From assembly GCA_963675575.1 (NCBI GenBank), contig OY776378.1, positions 2,294,001-2,358,000 on the forward strand: DNA of 64,000 nt, given 5' to 3'. The DNA is from JAGLOK01 sp963675575. Lineage in GTDB: Bacteria > Bacillota > Clostridia > Christensenellales > UMGS416. Made by a program: the position numbers and the translations under genes. The notes under the pieces are model-generated. The model saw only the letters and a program-made list of their open reading frames with translations, was not told the origin of the DNA and ran no database searches. Position 1 is the first letter of the stretch. Each line of letters opens with the position of its first letter. This document shows, in pieces, positions 27,662 through 36,250 of the stretch.

Positions 27662-28768
27662 ATGAGAATTAACACTAACTTAATGGCACTGAACACACAT
27701 CGTCAACTTTCCGTCAACACTAGCAGTGTTGCCAAATCAACAGAAAAGCTTTCATCTGGCCTTCGCATCAACCGTGCAGGCGACGACGCCGCTGGTCTTG
27801 CAATTTCAGAAAAAATGCGTGCACAGATTAAAGGCTTGAACATGGCTTCAAAAAACAGCCAAGATGCTATATCTTTGGTACAAACCGCTGAAGGTGCATT
27901 GACAGAAACACACTCCATTTTGCAGCGTATGCGTGAATTGGCAGTGCAATCGTCTTCAGACACAAACGAATCATCCGTTGACCGTGCAGCTTTGCAGGAA
28001 GAATTCTCAGCGCTTAGATCAGAAATCAATGACATTGCTTCCGAAACTTCTTTCAATAACCAGAAGCTTCTCGATGGTTCATTTGGTTTAGACATTTTAG
28101 CAACCTCCACTGTTTATAGTGTGGGTGTTTCGAGTGTCTCAGTTGACGGGGGACGCACAGATGAAGTATTTACAATAACAGATGCTACAGGTGCAGGTGG
28201 ATTTGAAATAGCCTCTAGTGATGGCACACGTTCCTTCACATCAACTCTTACTGGTTCAGTAGACGGTGCACAAACTCTTACATGGCAAGAAGACGGCGTA
28301 TCTATTTCAATTGAAACAAATGCCGCATTTAGTGCACAGGAATTAGATGGACTGACAATAGTCATGGGAGACACCGCTGAAGCAAAAATCCAGACAGGTG
28401 CAAATGCAAATGAAACTCTCGCTCTTTCAATAAGCGCTATGAGTTCTTCTGCACTCAGCATAAATACTGCTACTATAGCAAATGGTACTGCTGCAGAATC
28501 AGCAATCACTTCTGTAAATAGTGCTATCGATCAAGTTTCAACCCAAAGAGCAAAACTTGGTGCTGTTCAGAACAGACTTGAGCATAAGATCAAAAACCTT
28601 GATGCATCTTCAGAAAATCTCGCAGCCGCCGAAAGCCGCATCCGCGACCTAGACATGGCATCGGAGATGACAAAATTCACAAGCAGCAACATCTTAGTCC
28701 AGGCTGCTACAGCTATGTTGGCTCAGGCCAATGCAGCTCCTCAGAATGTTCTTCAGCTTCTACAGTAA
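27662..28768 (+). CDS. hag: Flagellin (filament protein)
   Basis: This is the main filament subunit, exported by the flagellar apparatus. The 368-residue protein has the conserved N-terminal D0/D1 region (MRINTNLMALNTHRQL, then SSGLRINRAGDDAAGLAISE) and C-terminal region (SRIRDLDMASEMTKFTSSNI, ending in NVLQLLQ). The central 150 residues are variable, Thr/Ser-rich and beta-like, exposed on the filament. It is on the opposite strand to all the neighbouring flagellar genes, with its own sigma-28 promoter, CsrA-like leader and terminator. It is the only flagellin gene in the window. Confidence 0.97.
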   Translation: MRINTNLMALNTHRQLSVNTSSVAKSTEKLSSGLRINRAGDDAAGLAISEKMRAQIKGLNMASKNSQDAISLVQTAEGALTETHSILQRMRELAVQSSSDTNESSVDRAALQEEFSALRSEINDIASETSFNNQKLLDGSFGLDILATSTVYSVGVSSVSVDGGRTDEVFTITDATGAGGFEIASSDGTRSFTSTLTGSVDGAQTLTWQEDGVSISIETNAAFSAQELDGLTIVMGDTAEAKIQTGANANETLALSISAMSSSALSINTATIANGTAAESAITSVNSAIDQVSTQRAKLGAVQNRLEHKIKNLDASSENLAAAESRIRDLDMASEMTKFTSSNILVQAATAMLAQANAAPQNVLQLLQ

Positions 28769-28817
28769 CCGTTGAGGGTAAGCTAAATAAGCTGAAATAC
28801 TGAATTTGGAATAAACA

Positions 28818-28851
28818 AAAAACAAACACTGCGTATGCGGTGTTTGTTTTT
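28818..28851 (+). terminator. Flagellin terminator
   Basis: A 12-bp stem pairs AAAAACAAACAC (28818-28829) with GTGTTTGTTTTT (28840-28851) around a GC-containing loop, ending in a T-run on the plus strand about 50 bp after the flagellin stop. The A-run on the left side may let it work in both directions. Confidence 0.8.
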
Positions 28852-28961
28852 AATATAAACCTAATTAAAGATAATTTACCTAACACTCATATCCCCTGAA
28901 GCTTTTTTCTTCGCTTTTCAATAAAGGGTTTCCCATATTGCTCGTATCACTAATTTGAAAT

Positions 28962-28999
28962 AAAATAAAAGAGCTGAAAATTGGTAACCAACCAGCTCT
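28962..28999 (-). terminator. Terminator after csrA (end of late flagellar operon)
   Basis: AGAGCTG (28970-28976) pairs with CAGCTCT (28993-28999), with an inner TTGG/CCAA stem. On the minus strand it is followed by TTTTATTTTA. It lies 25 bp past the csrA stop and closes the long operon that starts near 47131. Confidence 0.75.
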
Positions 29000-29023
29000 G
29001 CGGAAAATCAAATATTAGTTACC

Positions 29024-29236
29024 CTAATCCGGAAATCTAAGCGATGTCATTTTGGTATTAGCGGCAGATTTGTTCGACAAAATAGTATCATCTAAAAGTT
29101 CTTTTCGATAAATTTCAATTTCTCTCGGGGCTTGGATGCCGATACTTACTCGATCTTTTTCTATAGAGATGATTTCAACGGTTATATCTTTGCCAAGATA
29201 GATGCCTTCACCCTTTTTTCTTGTCAGAACCAGCAT
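29024..29236 (-). CDS. csrA: CsrA translational regulator
   Basis: CsrA is a small dimeric RNA-binding protein that blocks ribosome access at GGA motifs. The chosen protein is 70 residues, starting MLVLTRKKGEGIYLG, with the conserved core VSIGIQAPREIEIYRKE. The ATG at 29236 has GGAGGTGATC just upstream, a ten-base match to the 16S rRNA tail; this site lies within the end of fliW, so the genes overlap by 29 nt. In Bacillus FliW sequesters CsrA until flagellin is exported; the adjacent fliW and flagellin genes support that circuit here. Confidence 0.95.
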   Translation of the reverse strand: MLVLTRKKGEGIYLGKDITVEIISIEKDRVSIGIQAPREIEIYRKELLDDTILSNKSAANTKMTSLRFPD

Positions 29237-29690
29237 CTTGATCACCTCCGCTTATTACTTTCATAATATCTTCAAATACAGGTTGTTTAACAGAAAGGTC
29301 TCTGGCATCAATAAGTACTTGCTTGCCAATGCCCCTCTTAGCGTTAATTATTATCGGTGCCGCCATATTCGCCGTCATTTTTTTTATATCTTCAGGTATA
29401 ACTACAACGTTCATAATAAGGATATCATTTTGGCTTTTAATATTTAAATCATTCATCTCTTCATCATCGATTTCTATACAATAATCTTCAAAAATCTCAA
29501 AAGGTATTATCACCGGCAATGATATATATTTATCCTCAATAGACTGTAGCCAATATATCGGCTTAGTCTCCATAATCTTCAAAACTATAAATTCACGCAA
29601 ATCTTCAAAACCCGGCAAACCTGACGGAAAAATTATTTTATTTTTTTCTTCTAATTCAAAGTCTCCAAACCTATCTGTTTCAACTCTCAT
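29208..29690 (-). CDS. fliW: FliW flagellar assembly factor and CsrA antagonist
   Basis: FliW binds both flagellin and CsrA, so that free flagellin in the cell releases CsrA to stop further synthesis. The 160-residue protein has FPSGLPGFEDLREFIVLK at its start, and MNVVVIPEDIKKMTANMAAP and INAKRGIGKQ in the second half. A short Gly/Asp/Lys tail extends past the usual end and overlaps csrA. The order DUF6470-fliW-csrA is the same as in Bacillus. Confidence 0.95.
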   Translation of the reverse strand: MRVETDRFGDFELEEKNKIIFPSGLPGFEDLREFIVLKIMETKPIYWLQSIEDKYISLPVIIPFEIFEDYCIEIDDEEMNDLNIKSQNDILIMNVVVIPEDIKKMTANMAAPIIINAKRGIGKQVLIDARDLSVKQPVFEDIMKVISGGDQDAGSDKKKG

Positions 29691-29747
29691 AAATGCTTTC
29701 TCCTCACCCTACTAGTATATATAAAAAATGCTCAAAAAAGAAGAATT

Positions 29748-30326
29748 TTATATTTTTTTGTCGAGATTTACACCTTTGTATGTGTAATTCTTTACGTTAA
29801 ATTTATGTTTTGTACTCTCTTGGAAATATATTTTCACTTCATGCGGTTCAACATATATATCCGGTGATACATCAATATCCCAATCGATTTCGGTGTAATT
29901 TTCCGTCCAGTCTATCTCTAAGTACCCTCTGTTCCATTCCAATGAAATAGTTTCCAAATGAACCGACTCATTCTGATTATTGGCAACCTCAATATCATAT
30001 GGTTCTTTAAGAGACTTTTGCACCTGGATTGCCTCTTCTTCCAAGATATTCATGGCCGCGGTGTCATCCATTAAATCTTCCGTAAAATTTGATTCGTATC
30101 CGGACGGCAGAGCTATAAATCGGTGAGAAATCTGAATAGCCGGAGCCGAATATTTTCTTACATCAACAACAGACCTATTGATTTTAAACTCAGGCGCTCT
30201 TTTCCTTATCTGCATTCTCGGCCTATTATGTTTAATTTTTAATCTAGGTCTATTTTGTCTTATATTTACTTTTGCCGCCCTGGTAGAAATATGCATCACA
30301 GGGGGGCTTGTACTAGAAGTATTCAT
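29748..30326 (-). CDS. DUF6470 (YviE-like) flagellar-locus protein
   Basis: This 192-residue protein has no known activity but is a constant neighbour of flgL and fliW in Bacillota. The N-terminal third carries short basic repeats ending in I/K (NRPRLKIKH, NRPRMQIRK, APEFKINRS), which may form beta strands that bind nucleic acid or acidic surfaces. The C-terminal half contains the Trp-rich block YLEIDWTENYTEIDWDI. No signal peptide or membrane segment is visible. The function is unknown. Confidence 0.75.
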   Translation of the reverse strand: MNTSSTSPPVMHISTRAAKVNIRQNRPRLKIKHNRPRMQIRKRAPEFKINRSVVDVRKYSAPAIQISHRFIALPSGYESNFTEDLMDDTAAMNILEEEAIQVQKSLKEPYDIEVANNQNESVHLETISLEWNRGYLEIDWTENYTEIDWDIDVSPDIYVEPHEVKIYFQESTKHKFNVKNYTYKGVNLDKKI

Positions 30327-30361
30327 AATTCTTTACACTAATTAATTTTAACGAAGGTAGG

Positions 30362-31300
30362 TTAGTCGAGGAAATCGACGAGAGTGAGCTGAAGAATCTT
30401 AGAAGAAATCTGTAATGATGCTTGATATATATTTTCCGTCATTTTAAATTTCATTATAGCTTCAGCCTGATCAACATCTTCGAGAATGGATTTTGAGCTA
30501 GTATAGTTTAGATGGTCTTCCTCATGCCTGGTCATTATAAGTTCCAGCCTGTTTGTCAATCCGCCAATTTTGTTTTCTATGTTCAGTAAATTCCCTTGTG
30601 CATCTTTTAGTTTGTCTATATATCCTCCCAAATCATCGACAGAAGCGTCATTTTGGAGCGCATCATAAAAATCATCCAAAATTTTATAAATGTTATCTTC
30701 TCCTGTCCCCATAACCTCAGTGCCAGATATCGATATATCCAACTTGACATTGAAGGCTACCTCATATTGAATAACCTGAGAACCTTCAGCGATTAGCGCA
30801 GGATCCGAAGCGTTTGACATATCGATTCCGTTATACAGCAAAGCCCCTGTAGCGCCGTCTAACTTAAACGGCTGGTTTATTGTATTAAAGCCGCCAAATA
30901 AATATTTGTCGCCTGATTGGCTGTTTGCTATCGAAAGGGCGTGATCCCTAAGCTGACCGATTAACGCGGCAGTTGCTTCTTTGTCTGGTCCTGTCAAATA
31001 ATCATTAGCGCTTGAAACAGCCGACTCATAGGCTGATGTTATTACTGTATTAAGCTCAAGTATAGCATTTTCTGTGCGTTCAACCCATGTCTGCGCGCTG
31101 GTAACATTTTTCTCATATTGCTCTAAGCGCTCAAGCTTAACATTGGCATTCATGATATTTATTGCTCCGATAGGGTCATCTGAGAGTTTTGTTATCCGTT
31201 TACCAGTCGCTATCTGAGTTTGTTGCTTCAGCATTTTTTCCAAATTTGTATTTAAATTACTCAAATAATTATCATTTAACATAGAATTTGATATACGCAT
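30362..31300 (-). CDS. flgL: FlgL hook-filament junction protein
   Basis: FlgL (HAP3) joins hook to filament. The 312-residue protein has a flagellin-like N-terminus (MRISNSMLNDNYLSNLN, then RITKLSDDPIGAINIM) and C-terminal helices (ILEDVDQAEAIMKFKMTENI). It follows flgK by 19 bp and precedes the DUF6470 gene. It is exported after the hook is finished and probably uses FlgN as chaperone. Confidence 0.95.
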   Translation of the reverse strand: MRISNSMLNDNYLSNLNTNLEKMLKQQTQIATGKRITKLSDDPIGAINIMNANVKLERLEQYEKNVTSAQTWVERTENAILELNTVITSAYESAVSSANDYLTGPDKEATAALIGQLRDHALSIANSQSGDKYLFGGFNTINQPFKLDGATGALLYNGIDMSNASDPALIAEGSQVIQYEVAFNVKLDISISGTEVMGTGEDNIYKILDDFYDALQNDASVDDLGGYIDKLKDAQGNLLNIENKIGGLTNRLELIMTRHEEDHLNYTSSKSILEDVDQAEAIMKFKMTENIYQASLQISSKILQLTLVDFLD

Positions 31301-31319
31301 ATTAACTCTCCCTATACTT

Positions 31320-32816
31320 CTATCTTCCGACCAAGCCTGTTCTATTAATTAAAATATCCAACGCTTCATCTATAACATTTATCATTCGTGAAGCGGCCGC
31401 ATATGCATGCTGATACTTCACAAGCTCCATCATCTCTTCATCTACGGACACCCCTGATATTGACTGACGTCTGTTTTCAATGTTTGCAATGATGGTTTCC
31501 TGACCATCGCTCATTTTATCGGCGTGAGCGCTGTCAATAGCAATCTGAACTACCAAACTTTCCAGATAGCTGTCAAAATTAGACACCGCCGAAATGTCCG
31601 TTTTTGTTGTTAGCGCCACCATTTTCAATGCGTTAACATTATTGCCTTGCTGGGTGCTGGCCGCACCAAGATCAACCAATTGGTCTGAGGCCGCAATGTT
31701 AAAAACATTATCTTTAAGTGCCGCAGAAATACTAAAGTTTTTGGCCGTTACAAGGCCTATGCCGCCCGCGGGAACTTCAAAAAAATCAACTCCGGTTTGA
31801 GACGGCGTAGCCCCATATGGTATTGTATATCCGGCATTGTTTAAATTGTTAAATTCTTCAGTTAAGCTTCTTGCCAGTATATTAAGGCCGTCCAACATCT
31901 TGGGCACTCCAATATTATCTACCGAATTCCCGTCTCTTAAATCTTTATAGGCTTGAAGTTTTCCGCTACTGTATGAAAATACAGTGTTTGTGCCTTCAAA
32001 ATATATTTCGTAATAATCCGGTTCCCCCGATACTGCACCGGTCAATTCCGCTCGTGCATCCAGCAGCGTAGCGTTTGTATGGTTTATAAGCTCCGTACCT
32101 TCAACTGATACAACAAGATTTCCATCAGTATTCTCGTAATATTCGATGTTCACAAGCTCAGAAAGCTCATCCAGCATAACATTTCTTTTATCTCTCAAAT
32201 CGTTTGCTTTTTCACCGGAAAGTTCATATGCATATATCTGTTTGTTATATTCAGTTATATTTACAAGAAAATCATTAACTCTATCGGTCACGACTTTCAT
32301 AGAATCGTTATATATGTTTTGCTGTTCAACTAATTTATTATTATAATGGTTAAAAGTTTCAGTCAGTTTCGATGCATTTTGCTGAACATTGGTACGTATT
32401 TCTTCACTTACCGGGTCGATTGACAGCTCATTTAAGCTATCAAAAAAATCAGCTAATGACTGAGATATACTGTTTTGAGTGCCCTCGTTAATTATAGTCT
32501 CTATATATTCCATTTCTTCCGCGCGTGTGCTCCAAAGGCCGAGGTCGGAATTTTCGCTGCGGTATTGCCGATCTAAATAATCGCTGCGGATTTGTTCCAC
32601 GGCAACAGTGTCCACACCCCTTCCGACTGAAGATGTGCTTAACCCAAGAAATCTTCCAGTGGGCGAGTATGGATCTATAGCTTCAGTTATAAGTCGCTGC
32701 CTTGTATAACCAACTGTATTTGCGTTGGTAATGTTCTGACCTGTTACATCTATCGCTTTGCGGCTAACAAATAAGCCTGTTTTGGCTATTTCTAAACCGC
32801 TAAAAGAACCACCCAT
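31320..32816 (-). CDS. flgK: FlgK hook-filament junction protein
   Basis: FlgK (HAP1) is the first junction protein at the hook tip. The 498-residue protein has the N-terminal rod/hook signature (GQNITNANTVGYTRQRL) and the conserved C-terminus with GVSVDEEMMELVKYQHAYAA. Its length is typical of Gram-positive FlgK. It lies between flgN, its chaperone, and flgL. Confidence 0.96.
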   Translation of the reverse strand: MGGSFSGLEIAKTGLFVSRKAIDVTGQNITNANTVGYTRQRLITEAIDPYSPTGRFLGLSTSSVGRGVDTVAVEQIRSDYLDRQYRSENSDLGLWSTRAEEMEYIETIINEGTQNSISQSLADFFDSLNELSIDPVSEEIRTNVQQNASKLTETFNHYNNKLVEQQNIYNDSMKVVTDRVNDFLVNITEYNKQIYAYELSGEKANDLRDKRNVMLDELSELVNIEYYENTDGNLVVSVEGTELINHTNATLLDARAELTGAVSGEPDYYEIYFEGTNTVFSYSSGKLQAYKDLRDGNSVDNIGVPKMLDGLNILARSLTEEFNNLNNAGYTIPYGATPSQTGVDFFEVPAGGIGLVTAKNFSISAALKDNVFNIAASDQLVDLGAASTQQGNNVNALKMVALTTKTDISAVSNFDSYLESLVVQIAIDSAHADKMSDGQETIIANIENRRQSISGVSVDEEMMELVKYQHAYAAASRMINVIDEALDILINRTGLVGR

Positions 32817-32824
32817 TAATATCC

Positions 32825-33328
32825 CTAGACTTTCTGGTCAACCAGACCAACGCGCGCTTTGTTATCTTCTTTCACATATCCGCTGTTGTCGTATGTATCT
32901 GCCGTTATTCCGCTTTGTGTCATTATATTAAGCGAAAAATAAGTATATTTAAGATGAGTTTTTATTAATTCCTTATTTAAATCATTATAGTCGGCAAGTT
33001 TCTTGACCACAGTACTTAATTCGTTTTTTATTTCAAGCAATTTTTGCTTCAAATCACCATTAACTCCCTTGGCAATTTTATCAAGTGTGATTTTACCTTG
33101 CGTTATGTTTAGCTCTTTAGCAATTTCATTCGAGAAAGCTTCCCGTTTTTCTTCAAGCTCTTTTACATTATTTACTAATATGATTTCTTTTGAAACAATA
33201 TCATTCAAGACGTCAACCTTATTTTTAATAAGCGTTTCTTTTTTCTTTGCAGCCAATTTAAGCAATTCCTCATGGACTGCCTTTTCCGCGCTAAGTATAT
33301 CTATAAAATTTTCAATCAGTAAATCCAC
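32825..33328 (-). CDS. flgN: FlgN flagellar export chaperone
   Basis: FlgN guards FlgK and FlgL before export. The 167-residue protein is almost wholly helical and charged (EELLKLAAKKKETLIKNKVD) and ends with a short disordered tail. It starts with GTG at 33328 and has only a distant GAGG site. The assignment depends on the fold, the size and the position between flgM and flgK. Confidence 0.82.
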   Translation of the reverse strand: MDLLIENFIDILSAEKAVHEELLKLAAKKKETLIKNKVDVLNDIVSKEIILVNNVKELEEKREAFSNEIAKELNITQGKITLDKIAKGVNGDLKQKLLEIKNELSTVVKKLADYNDLNKELIKTHLKYTYFSLNIMTQSGITADTYDNSGYVKEDNKARVGLVDQKV

Positions 33329-33359
33329 GATTATATAGTCCTCAAATCTAATGTTATAT

Positions 33360-33644
33360 TTATTCGTCCATGTCTAACATTTTAGCTGCTACATCTTCTC
33401 CACTTACGCTATATTCGCTTTCCTGAATCATTTTTGCAACTTCATTAATTTTTTTAAGCTCTTCAGGAGTTCTTGTCCTAATTGCCTCTCTCGCCGATTT
33501 CAGAGCCGCCGAGAAAGTTTTGGAATCTTTTGTGAGCTCAACCTTGTCCGTTGACTGTTCGGCCTTATTTTCTGTTGGCATATTTTCACGCAAATGAATA
33601 TACTGGTTTATTATTTTGCTTGGAGGTATTCTATTTATTTTCAT
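33360..33644 (-). CDS. flgM: FlgM anti-sigma-28 factor
   Basis: FlgM binds FliA (sigma-28) and blocks late flagellar genes until it is exported through the finished hook. The 94-residue protein is acidic and flexible at the N-terminus, with the sigma-binding helices in the second half (DSKTFSAALKSAREAI, then RTPEELKKINEVAKMIQ). It sits between yvyF and flgN as in Bacillus. The sigma factor is encoded in the same operon, at 36251-37030. Confidence 0.9.
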   Translation of the reverse strand: MKINRIPPSKIINQYIHLRENMPTENKAEQSTDKVELTKDSKTFSAALKSAREAIRTRTPEELKKINEVAKMIQESEYSVSGEDVAAKMLDMDE

Positions 33645-33660
33645 TTATATCACCTTAACT

Positions 33661-34062
33661 TTAATCATCATGTCTTATATGCATTCTAACTTTCTTTTTT
33701 TTCTCAATTTCTTCTTGTTTATGCGATGAAGCCGCGTTTTCAAAAATGCTACTAAGTTCCTCTTTGCATTCGCTGCAATATCTCCCGGAAGAGATAGGTT
33801 TGTTGCATCTGTCACAGTTTATGGCATAACTGCCTTCGTTTAAAGCAAGGCTTCCATCTTTAATAAAATCTAAAATGATTTTACCGTCAATGTTAAGAGC
33901 TTCTGATATCTCTACTACCCCCGCTGTATCATGATCATACAAATAATCTTGTATTTTTGTAAAAAGTTCGTCTAATTCTTCAGCGCATTTTGCACAACAG
34001 TCCGCTCCGTAGGAACCAAATATTGCTCCGCATCTTTTACATCTTTTAATCGTAGCCCCCAT
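33661..34062 (-). CDS. YvyF-like flagellar operon zinc-ribbon protein
   Basis: This 133-residue protein has two pairs of cysteines at the start (CKRCG at residue 8, then CCAKCAEE) and two more pairs later (CDRCNKP and CSECKEE), the pattern of zinc ribbons. A short helical domain (about 35-75, EISEALNIDGKIILDFIKDG) looks like a winged-helix or MerR-like DNA-binding part. It matches the YvyF family found just before flgM. The role is not established; a regulator is likely. Confidence 0.82.
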   Translation of the reverse strand: MGATIKRCKRCGAIFGSYGADCCAKCAEELDELFTKIQDYLYDHDTAGVVEISEALNIDGKIILDFIKDGSLALNEGSYAINCDRCNKPISSGRYCSECKEELSSIFENAASSHKQEEIEKKKKVRMHIRHDD

Positions 34063-34092
34063 AAATCTCTCTCTCTCTTTTAAATTAAATTA

Positions 34093-34851
34093 TCAACGCA
34101 TATTGTTTGTCATCGCTGACATTTCGTCCGAAGTCTTGAGGGCTTTACTAACCAGAGAAAGGGCTCTCTGAGCTCTAATCAGCTTTGTCATTTCAATGCT
34201 TAAATCAACATTTGAGCTTTCAAGCGACCCTTGATGAACAATCGCTGTTTCACTAGAAAAAGGTCCACCGGAAGCCGCAGTTTCAACGTAGCCGCCTTTT
34301 CCGACGGAGGACAATCCGTTTTTGTTGGCAAAACTAACTATATTAAGCTGAGCAATCAAGGTATCATTGCCGAAAACTCCACCTTCACTATTAACAGCAA
34401 CATCGCTGACGCTATCAGGAAGCTCAATCCTGTTCATCCCAGTATCAAGTACATAATCTCCCCGAGAATTCACTAAATAATGAACATTATTTTCATTTGA
34501 TACCGCAAATGCACCGCTTCGAGTATAATATTGTTCGCCTTCTCCTGAATCTATTGTAAAAAAGCCATCGCCTTCTATTCGCATATCCAATGGTACACCT
34601 GTTTCAACCGGGGTACCTTGCACAAATGATTTATTTATGGCCGAAACCATAACACCGTTTCCTTGCTGCAGATTAGGTTCTTCATTTGATTTTACAGGTC
34701 GTATCATTGTCGTATTCAATGCGTCCTTAAAAGATACTCTGCTGCTTTTAAATCCAGTCGTGTTAATATTCGCAATATTGTTAGCTATTGTATCTGCCCT
34801 TAATTGCTGAGCTTTAATACCCATTTTAGCTGAAAATAAAGATTGCATCAT
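34093..34851 (-). CDS. flgG: Flagellar rod protein FlgG (FlhP-like)
   Basis: This is a rod subunit of 252 residues with the N-terminal rod signature (ANNIANINTTGFKSSRVSF) and C-terminal GSLESSNVDLSIEMTKLIRA. It is the second of two adjacent rod genes; Bacillus has a similar pair, flhO and flhP. Which is proximal and which distal rod cannot be fixed by sequence alone. It lies 10 bp after its neighbour and upstream of yvyF. Confidence 0.9.
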   Translation of the reverse strand: MMQSLFSAKMGIKAQQLRADTIANNIANINTTGFKSSRVSFKDALNTTMIRPVKSNEEPNLQQGNGVMVSAINKSFVQGTPVETGVPLDMRIEGDGFFTIDSGEGEQYYTRSGAFAVSNENNVHYLVNSRGDYVLDTGMNRIELPDSVSDVAVNSEGGVFGNDTLIAQLNIVSFANKNGLSSVGKGGYVETAASGGPFSSETAIVHQGSLESSNVDLSIEMTKLIRAQRALSLVSKALKTSDEMSAMTNNMR

Positions 34852-34861
34852 TATAAGCTAC

Positions 34862-35617
34862 CTAAACCCTTCCGACTTCGTTAACAGCTTTCGCGAGAGA
34901 CTCATCAATCATTTTTACCATCTTCTGATTTAACTCATATGACCTCGAGATTTCCATCATGTTAACAATCTGCTCTGTAATGTCCACATTGGATGACTCC
35001 AATGATCCCTGTATAATAGTGCTTGTATTGTCCGTGTACACACGCTGATTGGTATAGTTAATATAGAGATTTTCCCCTTCTTTTCTGAGCCCGTCCAGAT
35101 TATTAAAAGATACAATTTTAAGTTGCCCCACCACAGTTCCTGCAACAGCAACATTGCCTTGCTCATCAACTGAAAATTCCTCTGTTCCAACATTTATTGG
35201 GCCGTTTATGCCCTGCACTTTATATCCGTCGCAGTTTACCAAAAAACCTTCGTTGTTTATTCCAAAGCCGCCATCCCTTGTGTATCTCGCTCCGTTTGGC
35301 GTTGATACAACGAAGAATCCTGACCCTTCAATCGCCATATCAGTAAGCATACCTGTTTCTTCCAGGTTCCCCTGTTCAAAGCTTACAACAACTTCGTCTA
35401 TATGAGTCCCGTAATTTTGCCTTCCCACTACATTCGACATATTAAGCACGGAAGGATCATTAGTCCTATCCAATAATACATCTGCAAACGATCTGGACAG
35501 TAACTGGTCCTGTTTATACCCGCTTGTTTCAACATTCGCGATATTATTTGTTAAAACATCCATTTTTTTTCTTTGTACCAGCATACCAGTGCCAGCAATA
35601 TACAAACTTCGGAGCAT
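34862..35617 (-). CDS. flgF: Flagellar rod protein FlgF (FlhO-like)
   Basis: A rod subunit of 251 residues starting MLRSLYIAGTGMLVQRKKMD with NNIANVETSGYKQDQLL. The C-terminus has GSLESSNVDITEQIVNMMEI. The start is the ATG at 35617 with a strong AGGAGGG site; an upstream in-frame ATG at 35713 would run into the previous gene and adds a tail without any family resemblance. It pairs with flgG immediately downstream. Confidence 0.9.
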   Translation of the reverse strand: MLRSLYIAGTGMLVQRKKMDVLTNNIANVETSGYKQDQLLSRSFADVLLDRTNDPSVLNMSNVVGRQNYGTHIDEVVVSFEQGNLEETGMLTDMAIEGSGFFVVSTPNGARYTRDGGFGINNEGFLVNCDGYKVQGINGPINVGTEEFSVDEQGNVAVAGTVVGQLKIVSFNNLDGLRKEGENLYINYTNQRVYTDNTSTIIQGSLESSNVDITEQIVNMMEISRSYELNQKMVKMIDESLAKAVNEVGRV

Positions 35618-35696
35618 TATGCCCTCCTGAAAACCTTTTTTAGACTCATTATATATATCGTCACATTGGGGCTGCTGCTTTAGCCCAAGATTTCCT

Positions 35697-36188
35697 CTAT
35701 CGGTCAAGACCAATTATAAGTGCTACTTCTCCTTGGGACATGCTCAATTCTTTTGAAATTTGTTCGATGTTTTGTCCTTCCTTTGCAAGTAATCTAACTT
35801 GCACACTTTTGCTTAAATTGTTTTTGTTCTTTACTGGCTCGGTTTTTTTCTTATCCCCCTGGGTAGTTTTTTTTTCTTCTTTATTTTCTTGAATTATGTA
35901 ATTATCAATTTCATTTTGCGCTTGACGATATAAATCTTCCGCCTTCTCCAGCATGGAATGAATATTGCTTTTATCCGCAGCTATTTCTTTATGAGCTTCC
36001 TCGATAAATTCTTCAGCAACCAATATCATCTCTTCAAGATTTTGATATAGTTTAAATAATTTTTTTTCTTTTTCATAGATTACTTTATTGTCTTTAGAAT
36101 CCGCCCCTTTGATTTTTTTTGTCAAAATGACAATTATAGCCGCCAATACAAAAATAAAGAAAGCAAAAACATAATATGAAAAGTCCAT
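35697..36188 (-). CDS. YlxL/DUF6115-like membrane coiled-coil protein
   Basis: This protein of about 163 residues has one N-terminal membrane segment (YYVFAFFIFVLAAIIVI), a charged coiled coil (about 45-115), a Lys-rich linker and a C-terminal helix-turn-helix-like block (VRLLAKEGQNIEQISKELSM). A similar protein, YlxL, follows the sigma-28 gene in Bacillus. The ATG at 36188 has GAGGTGGG upstream; an earlier in-frame ATG at 36227 lacks such a site. The function is unknown; the location next to fliA suggests a link to its regulation. Confidence 0.7.
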   Translation of the reverse strand: MDFSYYVFAFFIFVLAAIIVILTKKIKGADSKDNKVIYEKEKKLFKLYQNLEEMILVAEEFIEEAHKEIAADKSNIHSMLEKAEDLYRQAQNEIDNYIIQENKEEKKTTQGDKKKTEPVKNKNNLSKSVQVRLLAKEGQNIEQISKELSMSQGEVALIIGLDR

Positions 36189-36250
36189 TTCCCACCTCGT
36201 AGAATTCCTTAGTATTAACTTATTCATTTAATAAACAATAACTTTGCTAC

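Noticed and set aside
28114..28509. Minus-strand frame inside flagellin
   Set aside because: Opposite-strand shadow of the flagellin gene; no conserved features.
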